DNA from: Phosphoribacter sp964647395 | Lineage (GTDB): Bacteria > Actinomycetota > Actinomycetes > Actinomycetales > Dermatophilaceae | DNA: 22,984 nt | Reading direction: 5' to 3' | Assembly (NCBI GenBank): GCA_964647395.1 | Contig: CAZYHR010000050.1 | Coordinates: 1-22,984, forward strand | In this document: positions 1 to 8,191 of the stretch, one piece after another | Layout: the number at the start of each line of letters is the position of its first letter | Numbering within the stretch: the stretch's first letter is position 1 | Program-made: the position numbers and the translations under genes | The notes under the pieces: generated by a model | Seen by the model: only the letters and a program-made list of their open reading frames with translations | Told to the model about the DNA's origin: nothing | The model's database searches: none

Positions 1-480
1 ATCATGGTCATTGCGCTCAACGAGGTCCGCAACGAGGGCCTGGTCCCCCGCGCGATCATCCTCGTCGTCGTCGCCATCGGCATCACCGTGCTCGTCTACG
101 GCGTGGTCGCGCTCATCGTCAAGATGGACGACATCGGGCTGGCGCTGAGCCAGCGTCCGGCACCGGCGGCGCAACGTTTCGGCCTGTTCCTCGTCAAGGC
201 CATGCCCAAGTTGCTCGCCGGTCTGTCGCTGGTCGGCATCGTCGCCATGGTCTGGGTGGGCGGGCACATCCTGCTCGTCGGTGCCGACGAACTCGGCTGG
301 CACTGGCCGTACGCCACGGTCCACCACGCGGAGGAGGCGGTCGCCCAGGTCGGCGGCGTCGGCGGGTTGCTCGGCTGGCTGGTCAACACCGGACTGTCCG
401 CCGTCGCGGGCCTGGTCGTCGGGGCGATCGTCGTGCTCGTCATGCACCTCATCCCGCGCAAGAAGGGCACCGCGCACTGA
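1..480 (+). CDS. DUF808 family membrane protein (3' part only)
   Basis: The reading frame is open from the first base, so the 5' end lies outside the window; 159 codons plus TGA are present. The protein is very hydrophobic. One membrane segment lies near residues 17-40, followed by KMDDIGLAL, and further segments lie near residues 65-95 and 120-150. It ends in a basic tail (IPRKKGTAH). The pattern ALNEV, then VYGVVALIVKMDDIGL, then a Gly/Ala-rich C-terminal membrane pair matches the DUF808 family (E. coli YedI type), an inner-membrane family of unknown function. The assignment rests on remembered family resemblance. A GC-rich stem-loop follows the stop directly. Nothing in the window suggests a partner gene. 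Confidence 0.75.
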   Translation: MMVIALNEVRNEGLVPRAIILVVVAIGITVLVYGVVALIVKMDDIGLALSQRPAPAAQRFGLFLVKAMPKLLAGLSLVGIVAMVWVGGHILLVGADELGWHWPYATVHHAEEAVAQVGGVGGLLGWLVNTGLSAVAGLVVGAIVVLVMHLIPRKKGTAH

Positions 481-485
481 CCCCG

Positions 486-501
486 GCCGCCGGCCGGCGG
501 C
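486..501 (+). terminator. Candidate hairpin terminator after the DUF808 gene
   Basis: A 6-bp all-GC stem (486-491 with 496-501, loop GGCC) starts 6 nt after the DUF808 stop codon. There is no U tract, which is usual for terminators in high-GC actinobacteria, so this is only a candidate. Confidence 0.35.
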
Positions 502-651
502 GGGTGCCCGATTTGGTCCGTCGGTGCTGCGGCGCTACCGTTGTCTCGATTTGGTAACAGGGGGCGGCGTCCGGCGTGGCGTCGTCCCTTCGCGTTGCCG
601 ATGTGCCCATCGAACGCCGGTGTCCCCCGACCGGCAGAGGAGGAACCCCGC

Positions 652-1431
652 GTGCGCGAGCGCTACGTCGGCCGGCACCGCGAGTCCACCGTGGCGACCC
701 CCCTGCCCGTCCGGCCGCTGCCGAGACCGGCCCGCCGCCCGTCGCAGACCGGAGTGGGGCTGCTGCTGGCCGGGGCCTGCGCCGCCGGTTTCGTCGTCGC
801 CGACGCCACCGGCCCCCGAGTGATGCTCGCCGACCAGCGAGCCGCCCTGCCGAACCTCGACGCCCGCCCTGCGGCAGGGTTCTCCGCCGCCGCCGGCCCT
901 GGCTTCGACGCCACCGCGGCCGACCGCGAGATCGCGGCCGGCAACGCCGCGCTCGGCCGGCGCGCGGTGTCGGCGGCGGCGCAGCGGCAGGCCGAGCAGC
1001 AGCAGGCGGTGCTCGCCGCTCAGGTCGCCGCGGCCGAGCAGGCCCGGCTGGAGGCCGAGCGCCAGGCGGCGCAGGACCGCGCCGCCCGGGAGGCCCAGCG
1101 CCAGGCGATCCTGGCCGACGCGCAGCGAGACCCCAAGTCGGTGGCCCGGGTGCTGGCCGCCGAACGCGGCTGGACCGGCGGGCAGTTCAGCTGCCTGGTC
1201 ACCCTGTGGGAGGGCGAGTCCAACTGGCGCTGGTGGATCGCCAACCCCAGTTCCGGCGCCTACGGCATCCCGCAGGCCCTGCCGGGCAGCAAGATGGCCT
1301 CGGCCGGGGCCGACTGGCGCACCAACCCGGCCACCCAGATCAGCTGGGGCCTGACCTATATCAAGGGCAGCTACGGCACGCCGTGCAACGCCCTGGCCAA
1401 GTGGCGCGCCCGAACGCCGCACTGGTACTGA
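652..1431 (+). CDS. Secreted/anchored lysozyme-like (SLT/RPF-type) cell-wall protein
   Basis: This is predicted to act on peptidoglycan outside the membrane. I chose the GTG at 652 because AGAGGAGGAA (636-645) is a strong ribosome binding site 6 nt upstream; the frame is open further upstream without such support. The 259-residue product has a basic N-terminus and a hydrophobic segment near residues 35-50 (GLLLAGACAAGFVVA) that could be a signal or anchor. A long Ala/Gln/Glu/Arg-rich coiled-coil-like stretch runs from about residue 85 to 165. The C-terminal domain (about 170-259) contains CLVTLWEGESNW, then SGAYGIPQALPGSKM and WGLTYIKGSYGTPCNAL. That is the layout of the lysozyme-like domain found in transglycosylases and aggregation-promoting factors, with a candidate catalytic Glu in WEGESNW. 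It is convergent with coaA across 9 nt. Fold class is well supported; the exact substrate is inferred. Confidence 0.8.
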   Translation: MRERYVGRHRESTVATPLPVRPLPRPARRPSQTGVGLLLAGACAAGFVVADATGPRVMLADQRAALPNLDARPAAGFSAAAGPGFDATAADREIAAGNAALGRRAVSAAAQRQAEQQQAVLAAQVAAAEQARLEAERQAAQDRAAREAQRQAILADAQRDPKSVARVLAAERGWTGGQFSCLVTLWEGESNWRWWIANPSSGAYGIPQALPGSKMASAGADWRTNPATQISWGLTYIKGSYGTPCNALAKWRARTPHWY

Positions 1432-1440
1432 CCGGCAGCG

Positions 1441-2412
1441 TCACACCTTGCGCAGCCGCACCCGCTGCACCGAGTGGTCGTCGCCCTTGACGATGACCAG
1501 CGTGGCCCGCTGCCGGGTCGGCAGGATGTTCTCGACCAGGTTGGGGCCGTTGATGGTGTCCCAGATGGTCAGCGCGGTGGCCTCGGCCGCGGTGTCGGAC
1601 AACGCGGCATACCGGTGGAAGTAGGAGCCCGGGTCGGCGAACGCCGTCTCGCGCAGCCGCAGGAACCGTTCGACGTACCAGTGCATGATGTGCGACACCC
1701 GCGCGTCGACGTAGACCGAGAAGTCGAAGAAGTCGCTCACCGCCATGCCGGTGCCGCCCATCGGTCGCACCGGCGGGGCGGCCAGCACGTTGAGTCCCTC
1801 GACGATGAGCACGTCGGGCCGCTCGACGACGATGTGCTCGCCCGGCACGATGTCATAGACCAGGTGCGAGTAGACCGGCGCGGTGACCCGCTCGCGGCCC
1901 CCCTTGACCTCGGCGAGGAAACGCAGCAGGGCCCGCCGGTCGTAGGACTCGGGGAACCCCTTGCGATGCATGATGCCGCGGCGGCGCAGCTCGGCGTTGG
2001 GTAGCAGGAAACCGTCGGTGGTGACCAGCGACACCCGCGGGATCGACGGCCACCGGGACAGCAGTTCGCGCAGGATGCGGCTGGTCGTCGACTTGCCGAC
2101 GGCGACCGACCCGGCCACGCCGATGACGAACGGCGTGCGGTGCGGGGACTCCATGAGGAAGTCGCTGGTCACCGCGTGCAGCCGCTGGGCCGCCTCGGAG
2201 TAGAAGCTCAGCAGCCGTGACATCGGCAGGTAGACGTCCTCGACCTCCTGCAGGTCCAGCGGGTGCTCGAGGCCGCGCAGCCGCTCCAGGTCGGCGTCGG
2301 TCAGGCTCATCGGGTGGTTCTCCCGCAGCCGGGCCCAGTCGTCGCGGCTGAGCTCGACGAAGGGGCTCGGGCCCGGCCCGTTGCCGTCGCGGCGCTGCGT
2401 CACGCGGCTCAT
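1441..2412 (-). CDS. coaA: Type I pantothenate kinase
   Basis: CoaA phosphorylates pantothenate using ATP, the first and controlling step of coenzyme A synthesis, in the cytosol. The 323-residue protein has the prokaryotic type I kinase P-loop GVAGSVAVGKST (about 98-109), followed by TTDGFLLPNAEL, HRKGFPESYDRRAL, PVYSHLVYDIVPGE and the C-terminal ENILPTRQRATLV with RLRKV at the very end. All of these are family hallmarks and the length is normal. The start is the second of two adjacent ATG codons (2412 or 2415). An in-frame extension upstream to 2532 exists, but it would overlap the divergent methyltransferase and matches nothing in the family. One copy of the dispersed GCGGCATAC motif lies inside at 1604-1612, encoding Tyr-Ala-Ala. 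It runs convergently into the lysozyme-like gene and divergently from the methyltransferase. Confidence 0.95.
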   Translation of the reverse strand: MSRVTQRRDGNGPGPSPFVELSRDDWARLRENHPMSLTDADLERLRGLEHPLDLQEVEDVYLPMSRLLSFYSEAAQRLHAVTSDFLMESPHRTPFVIGVAGSVAVGKSTTSRILRELLSRWPSIPRVSLVTTDGFLLPNAELRRRGIMHRKGFPESYDRRALLRFLAEVKGGRERVTAPVYSHLVYDIVPGEHIVVERPDVLIVEGLNVLAAPPVRPMGGTGMAVSDFFDFSVYVDARVSHIMHWYVERFLRLRETAFADPGSYFHRYAALSDTAAEATALTIWDTINGPNLVENILPTRQRATLVIVKGDDHSVQRVRLRKV

Positions 2413-2418
2413 CATCGC

Positions 2419-2428
2419 GTATGCCGCG
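2419..2428. repeat. Intergenic copy of the dispersed GCGGCATAC motif
   Basis: GTATGCCGC, the reverse complement of the 9-mer GCGGCATAC, sits between the divergent coaA and methyltransferase starts, 7 nt upstream of the coaA ATG at 2412. A second copy in the opposite orientation lies at 2505-2513, just inside the methyltransferase gene. The pair therefore brackets the divergent start region. Confidence 0.6.
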
Positions 2429-2471
2429 TCCCGACCGGCGCAAAGCGCCCCCGGAACGCCGCCTCGTGCGG

Positions 2472-2477
2472 CAGACT
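2472..2477 (+). promoter_or_regulatory. -10-like hexamer for a leaderless methyltransferase mRNA
   Basis: CAGACT lies exactly 6 nt before the GTG at 2484 and no Shine-Dalgarno sequence is present. Transcription would begin at or next to the start codon. The context GCGGCAGACT resembles the -10 regions in front of alr, the nucleoside hydrolase gene and the GcdH-type gene in this window. Confidence 0.5.
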
Positions 2478-2483
2478 GTCCCG

Positions 2484-3221
2484 GTGCCGAGGGAGTGGGA
2501 CGCTGCGGCATACGGGGGACTCGACCTGCCACACGCCCAGTGGGGGCGGCGGACGCTGGCCCGGCTCCCGCTACGCGGCGACGAACGGGTGTTGGACGCC
2601 GGGTGCGGGACCGGGCGGGATACCGTGCTGCTGTTGGACCGGCTGCCGCACGGTGCGGTCGTCGCGGTCGACGCCTCGCACCGGATGCTCGAGCGGCTGC
2701 GCGAGCGGCTCGGCGACCGGGCCGGGCAGGTCGAGGTCGTCCACGCCGACCTCACCGAGCCGCTGCCCATCGACTGGGTCGACGCCGTCTTCTCGGTCGC
2801 CGCCTTCCACTGGATCACCGATCACGACCGGCTGTTCGCCAACCTCGCCGCCGTCATGCGCCCGGGTGCCCCGCTGGTCAGCGACTGCGGCGGGCGGGGC
2901 AACGTCCGGCAGGTGGTGCGCGCCGTGGAGCAGGTGCTCGGACAGGCCCAGGACGACTGGGAGTTCGCCGACGTCGACGACACCCGGGCGCGCCTGGCCC
3001 GCAACGGTTTCGTCGACATCGACGTGCGGCTGCGCGAGTCGCCCTTCCGGTTGGACGACGAGGACGCGGACACCTATCTGCGCGCGGTCGTGCTCGGCGG
3101 CTACCTCGACGCGCTGCCGGACGGCGAGCACGACGACTTCGTCGCCGAGGTGCTCGACGCGATGCCCGCCCCGGTCATCGACTACGTGCGGCTGGAGATC
3201 ACCGCGTCCCGAGCCCCGTGA
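2484..3221 (+). CDS. Class I SAM-dependent methyltransferase (Methyltransf_11/25 type)
   Basis: The 245-residue product has the SAM-binding motif I VLDAGCGTGRDT (about 36-47), the acidic motif II end VVAVDAS, HADLTEPLP, and FSVAAFHWITDHD at the motif IV position. These define a Rossmann-fold methyltransferase acting on a small molecule of unknown identity. The GTG at 2484 is preferred over the ATG at 2421 for two reasons. The predicted protein then begins PREWDAAAY, directly before the family's conserved N-terminus. A -10-like CAGACT also sits 6 nt upstream, consistent with a leaderless mRNA. The gene is divergent from coaA and is followed by glmS after 45 nt. It does not resemble a cofactor-pathway methyltransferase that I can name, so the substrate is left open. 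Confidence 0.85.
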   Translation: MPREWDAAAYGGLDLPHAQWGRRTLARLPLRGDERVLDAGCGTGRDTVLLLDRLPHGAVVAVDASHRMLERLRERLGDRAGQVEVVHADLTEPLPIDWVDAVFSVAAFHWITDHDRLFANLAAVMRPGAPLVSDCGGRGNVRQVVRAVEQVLGQAQDDWEFADVDDTRARLARNGFVDIDVRLRESPFRLDDEDADTYLRAVVLGGYLDALPDGEHDDFVAEVLDAMPAPVIDYVRLEITASRAP

Positions 3222-3253
3222 CCGACCGGGCCGCGGGCCCCGGCGCGAGGACC

Positions 3254-3259
3254 TAGGCT
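3254..3259 (+). promoter_or_regulatory. -10-like hexamer for a leaderless glmS mRNA
   Basis: TAGGCT fits the actinobacterial TANNNT -10 consensus and ends 7 nt before the glmS ATG. No ribosome binding site is visible in that gap, so a leaderless transcript is the simplest reading. Confidence 0.55.
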
Positions 3260-3266
3260 GACGCCC

Positions 3267-5126
3267 ATGTGCGGAATCGTCGGATACGTCGGAGCGAGCA
3301 GGTCGGGCGCCGCGCTCGATGTCGTCATGGAGGGCCTGTCCCGGCTCGAGTACCGGGGCTACGACTCCGCCGGCGTCGCCCTGCTCGACGGCGACCACGT
3401 CGAGTCCCGCAAGCGGGCCGGCAAGCTGGCCAACCTGCGCGCCGAGATCGAGCAGCGGCCGCTGCCGCCGACCGCGACCGCGATCGGGCACACCCGCTGG
3501 GCCACCCACGGCGGCCCCACCGACACCAACGCGCACCCGCACCTGGGCGGGCGCGACGGCCGGCTGGCGCTCATCCACAACGGCATCATCGAGAACTTCC
3601 ACCAGCTCAAGTCCCAACTGCTCGACCTGGGCTACTCGTTCGCCTCCGAGACCGACACCGAGGTGACCGCCCACCTGGTCTCGCACGAGTACGACCGCAC
3701 CGGAGACCTCACCGAGGCGATGCGCGCGGCGGTCAACCGACTCGAGGGGGCGTTCACCCTGCTGGCGATCCACGTCGACGAGCCGGGCGTCGTGGTCGGG
3801 GCGCGCCGCAACTCCCCGCTCGTAGTCGGGCTGGGTGAGCACGCCAACTACCTGGGCTCGGACGTCGCCGCGTTCATCGGGCACACCCGCGAGGCGATGG
3901 AGCTGGGCCAGGACCAGATCGTCACGATCACCCCCGACTCGGTCAGCGTCATCGGCTTCGACGGCAGCCCGGCCGACGGCCGGCGCTATCACGTCGACTG
4001 GGACGCCGCGGCGGCGGAGAAGGGCGGCTACCCGTCGTTCATGGCCAAGGAGATCGACGAGCAGCCGCACGCCATCGCGGACACCCTGCTCGGGCGCACC
4101 AAGGACGACGGCGAGCTGGTCCTGGACGAGCTGCGGGTCAGTGAGGACGCCCTGAGTGCGGCGACCAAGATCGTCATCGTCGCCTGCGGCACGGCCGCCT
4201 ACGCGGGCATGGTCGCCAAATACGCCATCGAGCACTGGACCCGGATCCCGTGCGAGGTCGAGCTGGCCCACGAGTTCCGCTATCGCGAGCCGGTCGTCGA
4301 CCAGCGCACCCTCGTCGTGTCGATCAGCCAGTCGGGCGAGACCATGGACACGCTCATGGCGGTCAAGCACGCCCGCGAGCTCGGCGCGCTGACCATCTCC
4401 ATCTGCAACACGCACGGCTCGACGATCCCGCGCGAGTCCGACGCGGTGATCTACACGCACGCCGGGCCGGAGATCGCGGTCGCCTCCACCAAGGCCTTCC
4501 TGGCCCAGATCACCGCGTGCTATCTGCTCGGGCTCTACCTGGCCCAGCTGCGCGGGGGGACCTACGCCGACGAGGCGGCGTCGGTGATGCGCGAGCTGCG
4601 CGGCATACCGGAGCACGTGCAGACGGTGCTGGACCGGATGGACCGGGTGCGGGAGATCGCCCGCTTCATGGCCGACACCCGCTCGGTGCTGTTCCTCGGC
4701 CGGCACGTCGGTTTCCCGGTCGCGCTCGAGGGGGCCCTCAAGCTCAAGGAGATCGCCTACATCCACGCCGAGGGTTTCGCTGCGGGCGAGCTCAAGCACG
4801 GGCCGATCGCGCTCATCGAGCCCGGGCAGCCGGTGTTCATCGTCGTTCCCGGGCCGGCGGTGCCGCACGACCTGCACAACAAGGTCGTGTCCAACATCCA
4901 GGAGATCCGGGCGCGCGGCGCGCGCACCCTGGTCATCGCCGAGGACGGCGACGAGGACGTCGTGCCGTTCGCCGACGAGGTGATCCGGGTGCCGCACACC
5001 TCGCCGCTGCTGGCGCCGCTGCTCACCGTGGTGCCACTGCAGGTCTTCGCGCTCGAGCTGGCCACGGCCAAGGGCCTGGACGTCGACCAGCCGCGCAACC
5101 TCGCCAAGTCGGTCACGGTCGAGTAG
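3267..5126 (+). CDS. glmS: Glutamine--fructose-6-phosphate aminotransferase (isomerizing)
   Basis: GlmS converts fructose-6-phosphate and glutamine to glucosamine-6-phosphate, the entry step to UDP-GlcNAc and peptidoglycan. The 619-residue length is normal. MCGIVGY places the N-terminal nucleophile Cys2 after Met removal. GHTRWATHG and HNGIIEN (104-110) complete the glutaminase site. Two SIS sugar-isomerase domains follow: SISQSGET at 352-359, then CNTHGSTIPRESD and ASTKAF, and in the second domain GRHVGFPVALEGALKLKE and EGFAAGELKHGPIAL. The C-terminus DQPRNLAKSVTVE is the canonical one. Residues G-I-P within LRGIPEH are encoded using the rare codon ATA, inside a GCGGCATAC motif copy (4600-4608). 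acpS begins 6 nt after the stop, so the two probably share a transcript. Confidence 0.98.
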   Translation: MCGIVGYVGASRSGAALDVVMEGLSRLEYRGYDSAGVALLDGDHVESRKRAGKLANLRAEIEQRPLPPTATAIGHTRWATHGGPTDTNAHPHLGGRDGRLALIHNGIIENFHQLKSQLLDLGYSFASETDTEVTAHLVSHEYDRTGDLTEAMRAAVNRLEGAFTLLAIHVDEPGVVVGARRNSPLVVGLGEHANYLGSDVAAFIGHTREAMELGQDQIVTITPDSVSVIGFDGSPADGRRYHVDWDAAAAEKGGYPSFMAKEIDEQPHAIADTLLGRTKDDGELVLDELRVSEDALSAATKIVIVACGTAAYAGMVAKYAIEHWTRIPCEVELAHEFRYREPVVDQRTLVVSISQSGETMDTLMAVKHARELGALTISICNTHGSTIPRESDAVIYTHAGPEIAVASTKAFLAQITACYLLGLYLAQLRGGTYADEAASVMRELRGIPEHVQTVLDRMDRVREIARFMADTRSVLFLGRHVGFPVALEGALKLKEIAYIHAEGFAAGELKHGPIALIEPGQPVFIVVPGPAVPHDLHNKVVSNIQEIRARGARTLVIAEDGDEDVVPFADEVIRVPHTSPLLAPLLTVVPLQVFALELATAKGLDVDQPRNLAKSVTVE

Positions 5127-5132
5127 GCCGGC

Positions 5133-5483
5133 GTGATCGTCGGCGTCGGTATCGACGTGGTCGACGTGGCGCGCTTCGGGGCCGCCCTGCAACGGTCCCC
5201 GCGGCTGCGCGACCGGCTGTTCACCGATGTCGAGCGGGAGCTGCCGCTGGCGTCGCTGGCGGCCCGGTTCGCGGCCAAGGAGGCCCTCGCCAAGGCGCTC
5301 GGCGCGCCGGTCGGCCTGGTCTGGACCGATGCGTCGGTGCGGCGCGACGCCGACGGCCGGCCGCAGCTGGAGGTGCGCGGGTCGGTCGCCGAGCGGGTCG
5401 CCGAACTCGGCATCGCCCACCTGCACGTCTCGCTGTCCCACGACGCGGGGATCGCCTCCGCCGTCGTCGTCGCCGAACGCTGA
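5133..5483 (+). CDS. acpS: Holo-[acyl-carrier-protein] synthase
   Basis: AcpS transfers 4'-phosphopantetheine from CoA to the acyl carrier protein. The 116-residue product begins MIVGVGIDVVDVARF, with the Mg-binding Asp8, and carries RFAAKEALAKALG with Glu50, the second conserved metal ligand. SHDAGIASAVVVAE closes the protein as in the family. The start is GTG, 6 nt after the glmS stop and without a clear ribosome binding site, suggesting translational coupling to glmS. nnrE-nnrD follows after 10 nt, so glmS, acpS and nnrE-nnrD form one likely operon. Confidence 0.95.
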   Translation: MIVGVGIDVVDVARFGAALQRSPRLRDRLFTDVERELPLASLAARFAAKEALAKALGAPVGLVWTDASVRRDADGRPQLEVRGSVAERVAELGIAHLHVSLSHDAGIASAVVVAER

Positions 5484-5493
5484 AGGAGCCGTC

Positions 5494-6948
5494 ATGTTGC
5501 GCGCCTACGCCGTGCCCGAGGTCCGCCGGGTCGAGGAGGCGGCGATGGCCCGGCTCGCCCCGGGTGAGCTCATGCAGCGCGCCGCCGCGGGGCTGGCCGA
5601 GGTCGTCTCGGCCCGGCTGGCCGAGCGGGCCGGGTCGCGGCTGGTCGCCCTGGTGGGCGGCGGCAACAACGGCGGCGACGCCCTGTATGCCGCGGCCCGG
5701 CTGGCCCGGGACGGTGCCACCGTGCACGTGGTCCGGGCGGGGGCGGTCCACCAGGCCGGCCTGGCGGCAGCCCGGGCGGCCGGGGTGGGTGTGCTCGACG
5801 CGGGCCCTGAGGACCCGGGGGAGTGGCGCGCCGTGCTGGGTCGGGCCGAGGTCGTCGTCGACGGCATCACCGGGATCGGGGGCCGGCCGGGCCTGAGCGA
5901 CACGGCGCGGACCTGGGTGGCGGCCATCCCGGACAGCGCCTACGTCGTGGCCGTCGACCTGCCCAGCGGGGTCGACCCGGCCGGTGAGCGGGGCAGCGCC
6001 GACTGCGTGTTCGCCGACGAGACGGTCACCTTCGGGGTGGCCAAGCCGTGTCATCTGCTGCCCGCCGGTGAGCCGGCCTGCGGCCGGCTCACGGTCGTCG
6101 ACATCGGCCTGGACGTCGCCGGGGTGGACCCGGCGGTCGAGCGGGTCACCCACGACGACGTGGCCGGGCTGTGGCCGGTGCCCGGGGTCACGGCGGACAA
6201 GTACTCCCGGGGGGTCGTCGGCATCGTCGCCGGCTCCACCCGCTATCCGGGTGCCGCGGTGCTGTCGGTGCTCGGTGCCCTGGGCGCCGGGGTCGGCATG
6301 GTCCGCTACCTCGGCCCGGCGGGGGTCGCCGCCCTGGTGCACCAGCACGCCCCCGAGGCGGTCACCGCCGACGGTCGGGTGCAGTCCTGGGTGCTCGGCA
6401 GCGGCGTCGACCCCCGGGCCGAGGGCCGGGACGGGCAGGTCGACCGGATCCGGGCGGCGCTGGCCTCCGACCGGCCGTGCGTGGTCGACGCGGGCGCCCT
6501 CGAGCTGGTCACCGCGGGCCGGGCCGCCGCGACCGTGCTCACGCCGCACGCCGGGGAACTCGCGACCCTGTTGTCCCGCCTCGATGCCCCGGTCACCCGC
6601 GAACAGGTGACCGAGCAACCCCTGCGGCACGCCCGCGCGGCGGCCCAGGCGCTCGGGGTGGTCGTGCTGCTCAAGGGCTCGACGACGCTGGTCGTGGCCC
6701 CCGGCGGCCGGTCGGCGCGAGCCCAGGCAGACGCCCCGGCCTGGCTGGCCACGGCGGGCGCCGGCGACGTGCTGGGCGGGCTGCTCGGTGCGCTGCTCGC
6801 CGGCGGCCTGGACCCGGTCGACGCGGCGAGCCTCGCGGCCCTGGTGCACGGGGTCGCCGCCGACCGGGTCAACCCCGGGGGGCCGGTGCGGGCGCTCGGG
6901 GTGGCGGGCGGCATACCGGAGGCGGTGGCGCACCTGCTGCGCCGGTGA
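5494..6948 (+). CDS. nnrDE: Bifunctional NAD(P)H-hydrate epimerase / ADP-dependent dehydratase
   Basis: This enzyme repairs hydrated NADH and NADPH. The N-terminal half epimerises the R and S hydrates, and the C-terminal half dehydrates the S form using ADP. The 484-residue protein has the YjeF_N signature VGGGNNGGDALYAAARL (about 54-70) and DGITGIGGRPGL, then the ribokinase-like carbohydrate-kinase domain from about residue 225: DKYSRG, AGSTRYPGA, LTPHAGELA, LLKGSTTLV, and ATAGAGDVLGGLLGALLAGG with candidate catalytic Asp425. The ATG at 5494 has a good ribosome binding site (GAAGGAG). Two GCGGCATAC motif copies lie inside, at 5685-5693 and 6908-6916; the second encodes G-I-P with a rare ATA codon. 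Confidence 0.95.
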   Translation: MLRAYAVPEVRRVEEAAMARLAPGELMQRAAAGLAEVVSARLAERAGSRLVALVGGGNNGGDALYAAARLARDGATVHVVRAGAVHQAGLAAARAAGVGVLDAGPEDPGEWRAVLGRAEVVVDGITGIGGRPGLSDTARTWVAAIPDSAYVVAVDLPSGVDPAGERGSADCVFADETVTFGVAKPCHLLPAGEPACGRLTVVDIGLDVAGVDPAVERVTHDDVAGLWPVPGVTADKYSRGVVGIVAGSTRYPGAAVLSVLGALGAGVGMVRYLGPAGVAALVHQHAPEAVTADGRVQSWVLGSGVDPRAEGRDGQVDRIRAALASDRPCVVDAGALELVTAGRAAATVLTPHAGELATLLSRLDAPVTREQVTEQPLRHARAAAQALGVVVLLKGSTTLVVAPGGRSARAQADAPAWLATAGAGDVLGGLLGALLAGGLDPVDAASLAALVHGVAADRVNPGGPVRALGVAGGIPEAVAHLLRR

Positions 6949-7023
6949 CCGGCGTGACGAATCTCCCGTCCCGTCGGAACGGCTCGGCCGAACGACCGGT
7001 CGGGAGCAGGGGTCGCGGGGTGC

Positions 7024-7029
7024 CAGACT
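7024..7029 (+). promoter_or_regulatory. -10-like hexamer for a leaderless alr mRNA
   Basis: CAGACT ends 7 nt before the alr ATG. The gap is AGGGGGG, which abuts the start codon too closely to work as a Shine-Dalgarno sequence, so leaderless initiation is likelier. Confidence 0.5.
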
Positions 7030-7036
7030 AGGGGGG

Positions 7037-8191
7037 ATGTCCAGCCACACCGAGCCCGGCAGCCCGGGGACGGTCCATGTCGACCTCGGCGCCGTCGAGA
7101 CCAATGTCCGTGCCCTGCGCGAGCACGCCCCGACGGCGCAGCTGCTCGCGGTCGTCAAGGCCGACGCCTACGGGCACGGCCTGCTGCCGTGTGCCCGCGC
7201 GGCGCGGCGGGCGGGGGCCGACTGGCTCGGCACCGCCCAGCTCGCCGAGGCCCTCGCGCTGCGCGACGCCGGCATCGACGGGCGCATCCTCACCTGGCTG
7301 CACGTGCCGGGGGCCGACTTCGCCGGGGCGCTGCGGCGTGACATCGATCTCAGCGTCAGTGCCCGGTGGGACCTCGACGCGGTCGCGGCGGCCGCGCGGG
7401 ACTGCGGGCGCACGGCGCGTATCCACCTCAAGGTCGACACCGGGCTGGGCCGCAACGGGGCCTTCGGGTCCGGGTACACCGACCGGGTCGCGGCGGCGCG
7501 GCGGCTGGAGGCCGAGGGCGTCGTGCGGGTCGTCGGGGTGTGGTCGCACTTCGTCTACGCCGACCTGCCCGACCATCCGACGGTGCGGCACCAGCAGGAG
7601 GTCTTCGCGGCGGCGGTGCGTGAGGCCGAGGCGGCGGGCTGTCGGCTCGAGGTCCGTCACCTAGCCAATTCAGCTGCGACACTGACCAATCCGAGCGCGC
7701 ACTACGATCTGGTGCGGCCCGGCCTGGCGGTCTATGGGCTCTCGCCGGTGCCCGAGCTCGGCGACTCCGCGGCGTATGGGCTGCGCCCGGCGATGCGGGT
7801 CGTGTCGCGGCTCGCGTTGGTCAAGGACGTGCCCGCCGGGCAGGGCGTGTCCTACGGGCACGTCTACACCACCGACCGACCGACCCGGCTGGGGCTGGTG
7901 CCGCTCGGCTACGCCGACGGGGTGCCGCGCAACGCGACCGAGGTCGGGCCGCTGCTCGCCGACGAGCGGCGGCACACGATCGCCGGGCGGGTCTGCATGG
8001 ACCAGGTCGTCGTGGACCTCGGGCCCGGCTCCGCGGCGGTGGCCGGTGACGAGGTCGTGCTGTTCGGCCCCGGCGACGCGAATGAGCCGACCGCGCAGGA
8101 CTGGGCGGACGCGACCGGGACGATCTCCTACGAGATCGTCACCCGGATCGGTCCGCGGCTCGAACGGGTCTATGCCGGGGACCGGCCATGA
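7037..8191 (+). CDS. alr: Alanine racemase
   Basis: Alr is the PLP enzyme that interconverts L- and D-alanine for peptidoglycan. The 384-residue product has the PLP-lysine motif VVKADAYGHG (Lys41), HLKVDTGLGRNG, SHFVYAD, RHLANSAAT and VRPGLAVYG. In the second domain it has GVSYGHVYTT with the catalytic Tyr, then PLGYADGVPRN and RVCMDQVVVDLG. The length is normal. The ATG at 7037 is chosen because the family N-terminus (VHVDLGAVETNV) lies just after it and a -10-like element lies 7 nt upstream. The frame is open further upstream into nnrD but nothing there is conserved. The stop overlaps the start of the next gene (ATGA). Confidence 0.96.
   Translation: MSSHTEPGSPGTVHVDLGAVETNVRALREHAPTAQLLAVVKADAYGHGLLPCARAARRAGADWLGTAQLAEALALRDAGIDGRILTWLHVPGADFAGALRRDIDLSVSARWDLDAVAAAARDCGRTARIHLKVDTGLGRNGAFGSGYTDRVAAARRLEAEGVVRVVGVWSHFVYADLPDHPTVRHQQEVFAAAVREAEAAGCRLEVRHLANSAATLTNPSAHYDLVRPGLAVYGLSPVPELGDSAAYGLRPAMRVVSRLALVKDVPAGQGVSYGHVYTTDRPTRLGLVPLGYADGVPRNATEVGPLLADERRHTIAGRVCMDQVVVDLGPGSAAVAGDEVVLFGPGDANEPTAQDWADATGTISYEIVTRIGPRLERVYAGDRP

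Noticed and set aside
481..651. A ydaO-type (c-di-AMP) riboswitch before the lysozyme-like gene
   Set aside because: The context would fit, because such riboswitches often precede actinobacterial wall hydrolases, but I could not match the conserved core segments.
2571..5495. A very long minus-strand open frame opposite the methyltransferase, glmS and acpS genes
   Set aside because: Its composition (Asp/Val/Arg/Gly/His-rich) is what the reverse strand of high-GC genes gives. The plus-strand genes have clear family motifs throughout.
6963..7006. CTCCCG/CGGGAG stem between nnrE-nnrD and alr as a terminator
   Set aside because: The stem is only 6 bp with a loop of about 32 nt, which is weak in DNA of this GC content.
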